A stretch of DNA of 64,000 bases from assembly GCA_022478985.1 (NCBI GenBank), contig JAKSZP010009235.1, positions 1 to 64,000 of the forward strand, written 5' to 3'. Position numbers and translations under genes: made by a program. This DNA comes from Massospora cicadina (taxonomy: Eukaryota > Entomophthoromycota > Entomophthoromycetes > Entomophthorales > Entomophthoraceae). The notes below the pieces were generated by a model, which saw only the letters and a program-made list of their open reading frames with translations, was not told the origin of the DNA and searched no databases. Each line of letters begins with the position of its first letter. Position 1 is the stretch's first letter. Shown here piece after piece: positions 54,044 to 64,000 of this stretch.

Positions 54044-54116
54044 TAGCCAGTACAGGTTTCAAACTCAAAACCTGCACAAGGGGTGGAAGCAGTTTTACCC
54101 GCTAGGCTAACTAGCC
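54044..54116 (-). other. tRNA-like sequence (pseudo-tRNA or SINE head) at the 5' end of a LINE
   Basis: Read on the minus strand this is 73 nt with tRNA numbering intact. The acceptor GGCTAGT pairs with ACTGGCT (positions 66-72, two G-T wobbles), with a discriminator A. An A-box-like TAGCCTAGCGGGTA (T8, A14, G18, G19, A21 all in place) and a B-box-like GTTTGAAACC with T54, T55, G57, A58 are present. The anticodon position reads CCC, but U33 is replaced and the D and T stems are partly unpaired, so it is not a functional tRNA. No CCA follows. Its first base is the first base after the target duplication. Confidence 0.55.
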
Positions 54117-54513
54117 TTAACTCTCATAATTGATGATTCTATATTAAATAAATTATTAGGGGAATTTTTATAGTGGGAAATTGGCGCCCAACCCTCACTT
54201 GGCACCTCAACAATAAAATAGCAGCCGTTTCTGTTGAATTTCATAACCTAGTTTCAGCAGCAATGGTCTTCCCCATCCTGGCTAGGATTCCGTCATTGGA
54301 CATCCTTGAGACCTAAAATGGAAAGATTCAGAAAACATGTCCTTAACATTTTCCTCTTGATCCCAGTGAACAAACTATATTTGGCAAGTAACCTGCTTAG
54401 GTAAGGGACTTGTTACCCATTAAGGCAGGTCGCAAACCAACTGATTGATTCACTAGTTGTAGGTGGCATCACTCACCTTGCAACTTACTACTTAAATTTC
54501 CAGTCATTCAGTA

Positions 54514-55500
54514 ATGAAACCTGACCTATCTGAATTGGTACACCTGATAGTTAATCAACTATCAGATGCCCCTATTTTGTCAGCAATTCTGCCCAACAAT
54601 ATTTTAAGCATTCATCCAGATCAATCCCTGACATATCTGACCCAAGAAAATAACTTAAAATCCCCCAAACATAGTTACCTCAAAATCAGGGACAACCAAT
54701 ATTTAATTCACTTTGCATTAGGGAATCATCTTCTATTGATCCCTGGTAATCTAGTTGGCTGGAAGATGGGAAAAATACCAACAATCATCAATTCCTGAGT
54801 TTGACTTTCAGACTCTCCTGGATTCAGCTCCATTTGCAGATTTTCCTATCATCATTGAACCTCCTGAAGCAATGCCCTCTGCTCTAAATTGATTGTTCCT
54901 CGCCGGATTGGACTTGCTTCTGGAGTTACTTTTCTGACTTGGTTAGTATTTCAAGCCAGCTGTTTTGCCACAAAAACTAGCCATCAGAAACAATGAACAT
55001 CTCAAACTCCCCTATGCAGAATTAAGGTCCCTAGTAGCCAAGGATCTTTGCATTGCTCTGAACCCCTACAATCTTAAAACATCCTAGGTTGAGCATTGCA
55101 GCCTATGCTCTTTGCTTTTCCAGCCAAGTTCTTAAAAGTTGGGCCATGAAGCTTCCAGCCTCTCTTGGCTTTTAACACTCATTCTGCTTTCACTTCCAAG
55201 AAGGCCATAGTCATTGTCTTCATGATGTCATTTGATCCCTGAATGACTATCTCATTTTTGGCGCATCCCATTGGTATCTTCCCCTGATTGCTTTAATAGG
55301 GGCATTATTTGGCAACCACTGCCTATTATCCCTTTCTTGATGCTGGCCCATATGTCCAATGTTCTTGACAAAATCCATTGGAAAGCGCTCAAAACTAATC
55401 TTCCAGTTCCAGTGCCATAATGGGATTACTTAAAGTTATTAACTGACTGTCTTTTATTGTTCTGTTGCTTCCCTCCCCGATCTGGGGTATTGATTTTGTC
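54514..55500 (+). pseudogene. Antisense accessory ORF of family X (copy 3, partial)
   Basis: A 94-codon open frame, 54514-54798, lies mostly within the LTR (IHFALGNHLLLIPGNLVGW) and crosses its end. Beyond, in several frames to about 55500, are blocks matching copies 1 and 2 (a PPEAMPSAL segment, HLKLPYAELRSLV, DYLKLLTDCLLLFCCFPP). About 840 bp between LTR and ORF middle, including the polypurine tract, are missing relative to copy 2. 55501-55734 holds nothing I recognise apart from a short decayed repeat. Confidence 0.55.
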
Positions 55501-55734
55501 ATGCAAACAGCAAGTTAAACTTAGGCTGGCCTGCCAGCTTGAGTGCTAAAGCACCCAAACAGCAAACCATAATGCTGGTGGCACTGCTGCTGGTACGACG
55601 GTTATGAAACTAAGAAGGAGTTCTGACATTCAGTACCCATTATCCATAATTGAGTATAGCACTAAGCAAAATACCAGGTAAGCATGGTCATTTTAAGAGG
55701 GTTGGTGGAATATCAGTGGAAAGGGCAGTTTGGT

Positions 55735-56656
55735 TTTTTAATGTAAAAAAGAAATTTTAGGTGATGGAATTTCATTGGAAAGATAAATGAAGAAATTTGA
55801 CCAACAAATTTCTCAGTGCAATGTGACAGATTAAATAGTGTTTGATTGTAGTGGGTCCAAGAAGGGATCAGGTCCCTCAAATTTGACCTAACCCAGCGAA
55901 TTTTTTTGGGGAAGGGGGAAGATAATCCCAATTAGACCTGACATTGAAGATTTTGTGGCAGGCTGAGTTACTGCCAGTTTGACCTCAAACGCCTGAACTG
56001 AGGCTTGACCATGTTTCTGTCAGTTGGTGTGATGGCATCTAGCCTGATGAGCAATGGGACTTCCCCAGGGCCACCCCACGTAGGGTGGTCTCAATTGGTT
56101 GGAAATGGGTTTGGGATGCCCAACTTGCCCATGCCCAGTTGCAGGGGTGTTTGTTATGTAAAATGAGTTATGTCAGCCACAACTCCTGGTTTTCTAGATA
56201 CGGGTTTCAAACTGTCTGCAATGGTTTCCAGAGATACCAACTGCACATCAGGGATCATCCTCAACGATTTGAGAGGTGGTTAGCATCAGCAATTGTGTTG
56301 CTGGCTGAGTCAAAACCGTCGGTGATTCTGGCTAATAAATCAGTATTTGTCCCCTTTTTAATATATGTTTTCTTATAGTTGGGCTTTATTCCCATCAGTT
56401 TTGGACCCCTAAACTTTGATTAGGTGATCTTGGCGCAGATTTCCTTAATCAGGCAGTTAAGTTTGGCTGAGGTTAGTGAGGGTACCAAGGGAGGGATCCA
56501 AAGAGGGAGGGCTGTTACCCAGCAATTGTTTACCACGTGGGTGAGGTCACCCTAAATGACAAGGGGTACAGCTGCCCTCTTCAGACCCTTTTTATTTGGA
56601 AATGGGAAGATCTCCCAATCCATGCACAGGGGACGTTTCCCTGGACTTACATTACC
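55735..56656 (-). repeat. 3' LTR of the minus-strand chromovirus, truncated
   Basis: It aligns with 14678-15500 in reverse complement: the TGTAAGTC start, an AATAAAAAGGGTC segment near 56590, and GGATGGCC/GGGGTGGCC and TTTGTTGGTCAA segments. The last ~450 bp of the LTR are missing. Confidence 0.7.
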
Positions 56657-56681
56657 CTTTCCTTTTTCCAAAGGAAGGGAG

Positions 56682-57810
56682 TCACCACTGGGAAACTACA
56701 CGAGGGCCACATTTTTGTGCGCTTTGAGAAATTTGATTACCATTACAGTTGCAACCTTTTGGGGGAGGAGGTGGATTGTCAGGGTGGGACTCATGGAATG
56801 CTTTGATCAGTTCAATGCAATTTGCACAATCACGAGCCTTGACCCAGCTGTTCTCATAGGCCAGATAACCCTTCCATGCGATGAGATACTGAACCAGCCG
56901 CTGTGATTTGTGGGACGCTAAGATGTTTTCCACCTCGGCTTCTTCTTCATCCTCAATCACTATTAGCTCCAGATTGGCGGGAACGATCCCCTTGAACAGA
57001 AACAACTGAGATACGTGGAAGATGAGATGCTGTTTCCAATGAGCTGGCAGCTTTAACTGGAAAACACCATTGCTCAAGTCTTCCTCCACCATGTGGGGAC
57101 CCAAACGCTTTCTTGCAAACTTCCAGGAGGGTAACTGCATCCACAAATGGCGCGTGTCCAAAATAACACGTGAGCCCACCGTAATATCATGACCAGGAAG
57201 CCTTTTTTAATCTGAAAACCGCTTATAATCATTGATAGCCTTTGTGAGATGCTCCCACACCAAGGACTGGGTAGATCAATGTAGTCAACATGATCTGCGG
57301 CAGCAGGGACCTCTGGACATAGACAAGGACTGACCAAAGATGAGAGATTATACCCCCAACGTCGCTTCATAGGTAGAAAACCTGGTAGAGGCGTGAGTTC
57401 CGTTATTATAGGAAAATTGGGCGAGGGCGAGGTCATTGGCCCAGGTATCTTGTGCGGCTGCCGCATAGCAACGCAAATACTGTTCCAAAATTTGGTTAAC
57501 CCGCTCGGTTTGTCTGTCAGACTGGGGATTATATGCAGTGGAACGGCAGGGGGTAATTTTCAGGATGGATAAAAGCTTATTCCAGAAACGTGCTGTAAAT
57601 TGGGGTCCAAGGTCACTGATAAATCTCTGCAGGAGACCAAACATTGAGAACACATGGTATACAAAGAGATGAGCAGTTTCCTTGGATGGTATTTCAGACA
57701 AGCATGGGATAAATAAGGAAAATTTGGTAAACCAATTGGCCAGCACCATCACCACTGTAAATCCATTAGAACAGGGAAGTTCAAAAATAAAGTCCACGGA
57801 CACCAATGTC
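56682..57810 (-). pseudogene. Integrase core, C-terminus and chromodomain of the minus-strand chromovirus
   Basis: The best-preserved integrase in the window. Block 57348-57806 (152 codons) has SVDF (Asp 5), SDLGPQF (Asp 65) and QTERVNQ (Glu 101), an exact D, D-35-E arrangement. After a frameshifted stretch, block 56682-57179 (165 codons) has VILDTRHLWMQLP, QHLIFHVSQLF and the chromodomain LVQYLIAWKGYLAYENSWVK. It ends with a Pro-rich tail and a frame that continues to the polypurine tract. The colinear copy at 13046-14640 is more damaged. Confidence 0.82.
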
Positions 57811-57899
57811 CATGGACCTTCCGCCTGTTGTAACGGGTGGAGAAGACCCTTCCTTCCTAATCAATCTGACTTGGCTCATGCGCACATAACACAATCAGC

Positions 57900-59345
57900 G
57901 ATCCAGGAAGGTACTTCCTTTGATAAACCAGCCTAATTAAAGGTCCGCTTGATTAATTTGGTACATTTCTTATCACCAAGGTGGCCAATTGTGGGATGGT
58001 CATGATGTGCCTGAAACACCTCCGCTCTGAAGAGAGGGTAACCTAAACCTGTGACCAAAAATAATTGAGACCTTCTACCAAGGAGTAAAGGGAATGTTTG
58101 TGAGTTTTAAGAAACAATTGGTTTAGTAACTCCACTCCTTCAGGGCAGTTCATTTGAGCTGCTAAAACCCATGAAATAAGTGGGGCATTGGGAGCCAAGT
58201 CTACTGCCATGATCATGGGTGGTATGATATATAATATTTGGGTGGAAATAAACACAGTAGCCATGTCCTCTTCATCCGTGTCTGTGGGGCAATGAGCCAG
58301 TTTGCAGCTAAGGAAATCAGGAAGCACATTTAAAGCACCTTTACAAAATTCATAAAGAAATTGAAGCTTCATAAATCCCAATAGGTATGAGCTTAGCGAT
58401 GTGCCAATTTTTGTGGTTTACAGAAATACAGAAGTTCATGGTGGTACGTACATAAAGTTAACTCATGCTGGGCACCCTATAACAAATACCGCCATTGTAT
58501 TAATGCCCACGCTACGGCTGCCAAATCCTTATCATAGATGGCCCATGATTGCTCAGTGGAGGAAAATTTTCAGGAAAAGTAGGCGACCAAATGTTCCAAG
58601 CCATCATGCTCCTGGAGCAGAACTGCTCACTGCCACAGATGAGGAATCACAAGCAACGATATACAGTTTGAAGGGATCTGCATATTTTAGGATGGGGGAT
58701 ATAAAACACCTCTTTGAAAGATTCAAACGCCTGCTGGTATTTGGGTGTACAATGAAAAGGCACTTTTTTACCTGTGAGTGGGTGGAGCGGAGCAGCTAAC
58801 TAGGAAAGGGCCAGGGAAAAATTATATAAAAAAATAATGGTTCCCATGAAACTGCATAATTGTTTCTGGGTTGTTGGAGCTGGCCTTTCACGGATGGCGT
58901 CCAACTTGTTGGAGAAAATTGCATAACCGTCTGTGAGGACTAGGTTCCCAAGAAAGGTAACTTCCTTCTTATAGAACTCATTTTGAAGGCTTGATGAACA
59001 AGCCCGCTTGTGTAAAGCAGCCATGACTGCTTACAAGTCTTTAGCGTGTTGTTTGGGAGTAGGGGAATGAACCAAGATGTTGTCAATATATGCAACCATG
59101 CAAGTAAACCAAAGGTCACCCAGTGCACTGCCAATCATTTTTTGAAACGTAGCAGGCACATTCCCAACCTGAAGGCATTACGCAGAATTGAAAAATACCT
59201 CGCTTTATCTGTATCTCAGTAAGCCACTCTTGACCCTCCATTACTCAGATTTGGTTGAAGTCATTGATGAGATCAAGCTTGAAGAACATATGAGACTTAG
59301 CGATTGCTTGACTGATGGTTTGCTCCAGGGGCAAAGGGTAGGGAT
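57900..59345 (-). pseudogene. RT, RNase H and integrase linker of the minus-strand chromovirus, broken
   Basis: The linker block 58043-58381 (FCKGALNVLPDFLSCKLAHC, NCPEGVELLNQLF, HSLYSLVEGLNYF) parallels 13046-13300. Above it, RNase H (AWALIQWRYLL, HDGLEHLVAYFS) and RT (FFKLDLINDFNQI, WLTE) are readable only across frames, and the YIDD region is destroyed. A TGA at 59245-59247 replaces the same conserved Arg codon as the TGA at 12078-12080 in the plus-strand chromovirus. Confidence 0.7.
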
Positions 59346-59461
59346 TGCTTACTAAAATATAAATTTATTGCGAGGAAGGCCGACCATGGGATGGACACTT
59401 CCAAATTTGACCCAAAAGAAACAAAACTTAGTAACAGGGAAGGCACCCCAGAGAAGCGATG

Positions 59462-62400
59462 CTATCTCTTGTTGCCAGCGGGAACGCCACTTATGTGGAG
59501 GGGGAGGGAACGTGTGAAGGGGCCGTAGCCACAATTGAACACGTGTGGAGGAAGGGGTCTGATTTGATGAACCAAACTGGGATCCAGGAGGAGACCAGAT
59601 GCTGGCGATGCGGTGGGAGGTATCCAAACATCCACGCCTGAAAGTGGTCCACCAAATGAGACCAAAATCTGTGGACAGCTTCTGGGAGGGTGGGGTGGAG
59701 CCTGCGATGGTATCCAAGACAATCGTGTGGATAGTCCACATGGAGATTGCAACCACCAGTGCACGGAGGGAGGGTGGAAGGGGGAGGCCGTTGATAAAGC
59801 AAACATATCTCTTGACAGACTAAAGGGATGTGTTTGATTCTGGCCCAGCAGAAGTTATACTTCGCGCCATAACACTATAGAGATAGGACACTTCTCCAGG
59901 TGGTGGAACAGAGTTTCATACTGGCCACACACGACGCAGGATGAGTTTAAAGCGTTAGAGCTCTCAGCTGTACGGTACACCTGCCTCAGGCAGCACCACA
60001 CATGGGAACGGATTTGAGGCTGCATCAGAGGATGGTGTGCGTATTTCCAAATAGAATTTGGGTCTCAATGGAGTAAGGGATGTCCATCATGTCCAGGTAG
60101 TCCACCCTGGATAGGACATGGGGCCGTGTGGGGATCACGCCATCTTGGATGGGTAGCCCCTGTACCTCTTGTGTGAACTGAGGAGAGGGGCGGCCTCTCT
60201 GGGCTGTGTATCCGCTAATATGAATTCTCCACTCAGCACTCCACATGGAGAGGAGGATTTCGTTTGTAGTGGGTTTTAGTCCCGTGAGGACCTGTGACCG
60301 ATGGGTGTGAAGCCAGGTATTTCATCAGGGAGTGAGAGTTTGATGGATTATTAGGCCCAAGGCGCAGGAGAAGTTGGAGCAGGCCACGCGGGACCAGTGT
60401 TGGGAGGGGAGCGTAGGGGCAGTGACAGCCGCAATCCAGGTGCCCAGGATCTTGGCAGCATGGGCTTTGAAGTCAAGTAGGCCCAAGCCACCATGATGAT
60501 GAGGGCCAAACATGACCTCTAGCCATACTGGTGGTGGGTGGCCTGACCAAAGCCATCCTTGCAGCAGGGCATACAAGGATTTGAAAAAGCTTGGGGAGAA
60601 GGGGATGGCATGGGCTCCAAACCAGACTTTGGCCAGGAGCATAGAGTTGGCTAAAACAACCCTGCCAGTAAGGTAAAAGGGTGGGCTCTGAGGGAGGCGA
60701 TGCGCTTTGTCACGTTGTCTAGGATATGACTCTCCATTACTGCTGATGCATATCCGCCTGCCTCCACCCACACGACCAGATGGCGGACTGGCCCTATGGT
60801 AGGGTGTGGCACAAAGGGGAGCACCAGTGGGGCGGTATGGGGTGAGCTGGGAGGGTGAGCGCATGTGCGAGCAGATGGGCCAAGCTAAGCGTTGGTTTCA
60901 GGGGCCCAGTAGGTTTGATACTGACCAAGGAGGATGATTTCAGTTTTGGAGGCATTCAGTGCAGCGTTACTTACCCGGGAATACTCCTGGATGAGAGCTT
61001 CAAGTGCGCGTGGATATTTATTATTAGACACCCCAACCACACAGTCATCTGCAAACGCCATCATCTTGACTGGGGCTTGGCCAGGCACATGGACCCCAGT
61101 GGTTTACGCATTCACGTTTTAGAAAGGTGTGGGTCAAGGCTGAAGTTGTATAAGAGTGGGCTAAGGGGGTCTCCTTGTCGCAAGCCCCTTTGAGGGCGGA
61201 CTGCTTCCTTTAGGAAGCCAGGGCCACATACTGCCATTGTTGCAGATTCCATGAGCAGCATCACCCAGTTGATGAAGTGAGGGGGTAAGCGGAATTGATG
61301 GAGGCAGGCCCTGAGGTATTCCCAGTTTAATCTATCATAGGCCTTCTGTTGGTCCAAGAATACAAGAGCCCCAGAGGCTGTGGACTGGCATGCTTTAGCC
61401 ACAGGGTGCACGTTGTCCAAAATCGATCTTCTGGGTATGAAACCAAATTGTTCTGGGGAGATGGTGGCAGATGCTACGATCCCTAAACGGTTAGCCATGA
61501 TTTTTGTGAAAAAATTTTTGTATCCGTGTTAGTTAAAGAAATGGGGCGCCAGTTGGCTAAGTCTAGCTTGTCCCTTTCTTAAAAAGTGTGACGGTGAAAG
61601 CCTCTTGTCCTCCTGGTAGGAGGCGCGTTTCCAGAAGGCTCTGGTTAAGTGAGGCAAGCAGTAGTGGGGATATATATTTGAAGTACTTTTTAAAGAATTC
61701 ATATGGAATGCCATCTGGGCCTGGGCATTTCCAGTTTGGTGTACCACGGATGGCTGTCCATAATTTCATTTGGAGTAATCAAATTCATTATTTCCGTGTA
61801 TTTGGAAATGGTGCAGATGTGGGTTCAGTCGAGAATATTGCCACTTTGGCTGGCTGAATTGGATTAGAATGGTATAACTCAGAGTAATACTTTTGTGTTT
61901 CAATTGCCACTTCAGCTGGCATATCCGTGATGAAATCATCCAATCTTCACACCTGTGTGCAGGCCACACTCTGGCATGGTGCAAATTTTTTTTAGAAAAA
62001 TAAGCGGTGCACTTGTCACCCTCTGTAATGCGTTTGGCCCAGTGCTGAACACAAACCCAATGTTTGTGTTGCCTTTTGAGCGCGTTGAGGTGGGCGGCTG
62101 CCTCTGCCCACTTCCAGCCCCATGCAGGTCTGTATCCTGTGGCTGGGATGATGGACTCAAGGTGTGCCAACTCTGCCAGAGTGCGCGAGATGATGGCTGA
62201 TTTGGCTCATGAGCATCGGGAGGAGAGGTGGCGAGAGTGGCGGATGGTATCCTCTTTGAAGGCTGCCCATGTGGAGATGGGGTCCACGCAAAATGTGTAA
62301 CAAACTCTTTTGTCAAAGTTGCTGATTCCACCCAAGTGGAAAATTCTGGTGACGCAAGTCTGGGAGGGCGGAGTTTGCACCAATGTGGGGCCTTAGCCAC

Positions 62401-63020
62401 TGTGACAAGTAGGTGGTAGGTTATCAAGACCAGTCAGTGGTCAGAGAATTCAATTTTTGTTATTTTGAAGTGGGAAATGTGGGGTTGGATTTTTCCAGTG
62501 TAAGGATAAGGTCTATGCGGGTCATGGTCCTTAATTGGCGGTTGTGGATGTGAGGTCACATCATGTTTTCAAGCAGTGGGGCTCACCGCGGCAGCACATC
62601 CATAAACCCAAGGGTGGCCTTTAGAACGTGAAGTTCTATGTGACCCTGGGGGGTGTGGGAGGAGGAAGGCCAACGGTCCATTGGTATGTTTAGCCAACAG
62701 TTCGTATTGCTGACTACATAAGGGTTTAGGGGTAACAGGAGGGATTTGACCAATGAGAAAAATTCTCAATGTTCTCATGCACAGGTTGGGGTGTAGATGT
62801 TGATGATAGCATGTGCCATGTTGGCCCACGAGAAAGTGACAATGAGACTTAGCCATTGAGGAAGGATTCTGATGATAAACATTTGAAAAAAATTATTTTT
62901 CTGAACTAGCACCCCACAGTGCTCTGACCAAAAGGATAGGGATGGGAGGAGCATGGTTTTCCAAGCATCCTCAGAACCTCATGAACAGTGGGACTCCTGG
63001 ATGGCCAGGATATCCATGGG
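59462..63020 (-). pseudogene. LINE ORF2 of copy 2: endonuclease, RT, zinc region
   Basis: Endonuclease start (MDILAIQESHC at about 63015-62985, then NMAHAIINIYTPT near 62820-62780), endonuclease end (VITYHLLVTVAKAP, 61936-62427). RT blocks are 61112-61498 (LDQQKAYDRLNWEYL, RGLRQGDPLSPLLY), 60885-61088 (MMAFADDCVVGVSNN) and 60325-60864 (LTGRVVLANSMLL, GPHHHGGLGLLDF). The C-terminus is 59462-60246. Domains and catalytic motifs match copy 1, but frameshifts and stops fall at other places, showing independent decay. Confidence 0.83.
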
Positions 63021-63120
63021 TAAATTTTTTTGTAAAACTCAGTTTCCTAGCTTAAGACGGCAAGGCCTTGAGTCTGGCGATATTTAATATCCCTAAAGTG
63101 AAAGTTTCCCCCATTGCACC

Positions 63121-63858
63121 TTAGGTGCGAGGGGGTGGGCACCTGGGCCCACTAGCCTCCTCTAGATCCCCACGGGCCTTCACAGCAGTACAGGTGTTTT
63201 CAGAAACGCTATTGGTGGTTTTGTTGATATTAGCAGAAAGGTTCGCGTTGGCTTTTGCCTTCACTTTTTGTTTCCATGACATCAAACGAATTTTTTGCGG
63301 TGCAGATGAGTTTGGTGCACCATCGAGCAGGTCAAAAAAATTTTCAGGTAGGTTGGAAACCAAGTCAGTTTTGAATGGAGCTTGGTTGCAAAGATTGGGT
63401 GAAATTGAGTCATCCATCAGATCCTCAGATTGGGTGGCCCAATTGGCATGGGCTTCCCAATCTGATTGGTTGATGGATTCCCAAGTTGCTTCCGCTGTGA
63501 AGGTTTCAATGTACTCCTGGTGTTGGGAGTGTGGGATAGCGGTGGTGACTTTGGCCACTTCCTTGGCTGTGGCCCTGTGGGCCTGCTTGGCCTTCTTCCA
63601 CTCTTGCGGGTAAATAGGTTTTACCAGTAGGTAGCAGCCTTGTGCTCCCCACGGGAAAGCCTCTTTGGTGCCTGCAGTTGGTTTGTAGTGCGCCTCTCCG
63701 CTGGCCATGGCCACCAAGGGGTGCTCTTGGAGTGTGATGCCCTCCTTGGTGGGGCATGCATGTGCCTTATGGCTGAACACGTCACAGTGGGTGCAGATGG
63801 GGGGCGCGCTGTCCACGGTTACCTGGAAAGGGTGGGTGGTATGCCCTTCAATATTGAT
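63121..63858 (-). pseudogene. LINE ORF1, C-terminal half with CCHC knuckle
   Basis: A frame open from a TAA at about 63859 down to 63121 (about 245 codons), upstream of ORF2 on the same strand. It has a zinc knuckle CTHCDVFSHKAHAC (C-x2-C-x4-H-x4-C) near 63795-63754, then a Lys/Ala-rich stretch, an acidic middle (DWEAHANWATQSEDLMDD) and a basic, Ser/Thr-rich end. LINE ORF1 proteins bind the element RNA. The true N-terminus lies beyond the stop and probably beyond the window. The knuckle resembles that of the ORF1-only units (CPSCFELDHLKCKC), but the C-terminal parts do not clearly align. ORF2 begins about 100 bp downstream. Confidence 0.7.
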
Positions 63859-64000
63859 TTATGTGGTGTGCGAGATCTGGGTTAGGTCCTTCGTGCTCTC
63901 CTCAGTTGGGGTCAGAACTGTGATGGCTTTGCTGGTGCACAGATGTAACATCAGTTTAAAGTGTTGCATCTCAAAATATTGTATTTCGCCATAAATGGTG

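Larger units (their letters stand above)
50509..54116 (-). mobile_element. LINE copy 1, 5' truncated, with a tRNA-like 5' end
   Basis: A 3608-bp insertion flanked by TTAAACTCTCATAATT (50493-50508) and TTAACTCTCATAATT (54117-54131). The 3' end, on the minus strand, is CCCCGCAATAAATTTAAAAA. It covers the end of an APE endonuclease, RT and the C-terminal zinc region. ORF1 is missing. Compared with copy 2 it lacks ~190 bp near 53240. Its 5' terminal ~120 bp are unrelated to copy 2 and include a tRNA-like sequence that begins at the first base of the insertion. Confidence 0.87.
35952..54783 (-). mobile_element. Minus-strand Ty3 element, family X, heavily interrupted
   Basis: The 3' LTR is at 35952-37049 and the 5' LTR at 50003-54783 (with a LINE inside), with a PBS at 49983-50000. 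Between them, in minus-strand order, lie the leader (49982-48740), a short RT end (48725-48640), the continuation of RT/RNase H/integrase (40890-39164), a hairpin cluster, and the antisense ORF on the plus strand. Gag, protease and most of RT are deleted. A second Ty3 element fills 40891-48630. The flanks (...AATCCT at left, ATCATC at right) show no target duplication, in keeping with recombination between elements. Confidence 0.7.
50003..54783 (-). repeat. 5' LTR of the minus-strand family X element, split by a LINE
   Basis: The LTR parts are 50003-50508 and 54117-54783. The minus-strand start is TGTTGGT at 54783 and the end TTCACA at 50003. It aligns with 35952-37049 (shared TTGGCGCCCAACCCTCA, ATGGTCTTCCCCATCCTGG). 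Just right of 54783 lies antisense-ORF sequence and not a target duplication. Confidence 0.8.
55735..59350 (-). mobile_element. Minus-strand Ty3 chromovirus, 5' part lost to a LINE
   Basis: Related to the element at 7694-16045. The 3' LTR starts TGTAAGTCCAGGG at 56656 and runs leftwards, truncated near 55735. The polypurine tract (GGAAAAAGGAAAGGG) lies just above 56656. Then come chromodomain, integrase, linker, RNase H and the middle of RT, in order up to 59345. There the 3' end of LINE copy 2 interrupts the sequence just before the RT motif LPLEQTISQAIAK. No target duplication can be read. Confidence 0.8.
59356..64000 (-). mobile_element. LINE copy 2, longer, running off the window
   Basis: The 3' end is near 59356 (CTCGCAATAAATTTATA on the minus strand). 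It is colinear with copy 1 up to about 63020 and then continues into ORF1, so it is at least 4.6 kb. It is inserted in the RT of a chromovirus. The 5' end and right target duplication lie beyond 64000. Confidence 0.85.

Noticed and set aside
54044..54116. A functional tRNA-Gly(CCC) gene
   Set aside because: U33 is missing, D and T stems are partly unpaired, and it sits exactly at the end of a LINE insertion, so it is a tRNA-like relic.
63125..63613. 162-codon plus-strand ORF
   Set aside because: It is the shadow of LINE ORF1, which has a CCHC knuckle on the minus strand.

Overview
The window is a eukaryotic, repeat-choked region in which I find no intact host gene. Essentially everything recognisable is retrotransposon: Ty3/mdg4-type LTR elements, LINE-type (non-LTR) elements and their solo or truncated derivatives, inserted into each other and broken by stop codons and frameshifts. 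Chromodomain Ty3 elements, LINEs with an APE-type endonuclease and a CCHC ORF1, and moderate AT-richness fit a fungus with a large, transposon-filled genome. The LINE proteins remind me of early-diverging fungi (Entomophthorales/Mucoromycota-like), but a rust-type basidiomycete cannot be excluded. The taxon is an inference, not something the sequence proves.

Layout. 1-5.9 kb: an LTR cut by the window edge, a chromodomain integrase tail with its LTR, decayed sequence, then an LTR with three tandem hairpins. 5.9-16.2 kb: a ~1.93-kb ORF1-only LINE-like unit (15-bp-class target duplication) interrupted by an 8.35-kb Ty3 chromovirus (TSD GATAA), whose 5' LTR holds a nested solo LTR (TSD CTGAT). 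16.3-22.3 kb: two minus-strand LTRs, one hit by a 5'-truncated LINE, the other by a second ORF1-only unit. 22.8-32.4 kb: a nearly full-length plus-strand Ty3 element (TSD ACTTG) with PBS, gag, protease, RT, RNase H and integrase, followed by a large ORF on the opposite strand. It sits inside a deleted minus-strand element that resumes at 32.4-35.0 kb. 35.0-35.95 kb: a third ORF1 unit. 35.95-54.8 kb: a minus-strand Ty3 element of the same family, again with the antisense ORF, split by a second Ty3 element (40.9-48.6 kb, itself carrying a solo LTR) and, in its 5' LTR, by a LINE. 54.8-55.5 kb: a third piece of the antisense ORF. 55.7-59.35 kb: a minus-strand chromovirus. 59.36-64.0 kb: a longer LINE copy with ORF1.

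The best candidates for undescribed biology are: (1) a conserved protein-like ORF antisense to the 3' end of one Ty3 family, beginning inside the LTR; (2) a full-length ORF1-only LINE-like unit, comparable in layout to half-L1 (HAL1) elements, sharing its 3' tail with a LINE; (3) a LINE insertion whose 5' end is a tRNA-like sequence starting exactly at the target duplication; (4) three non-LTR insertions at the same ~20-bp site of homologous LTRs; and (5) a hairpin motif repeated across several element families.

All boundaries were read by eye from internal alignments. No database search was run.
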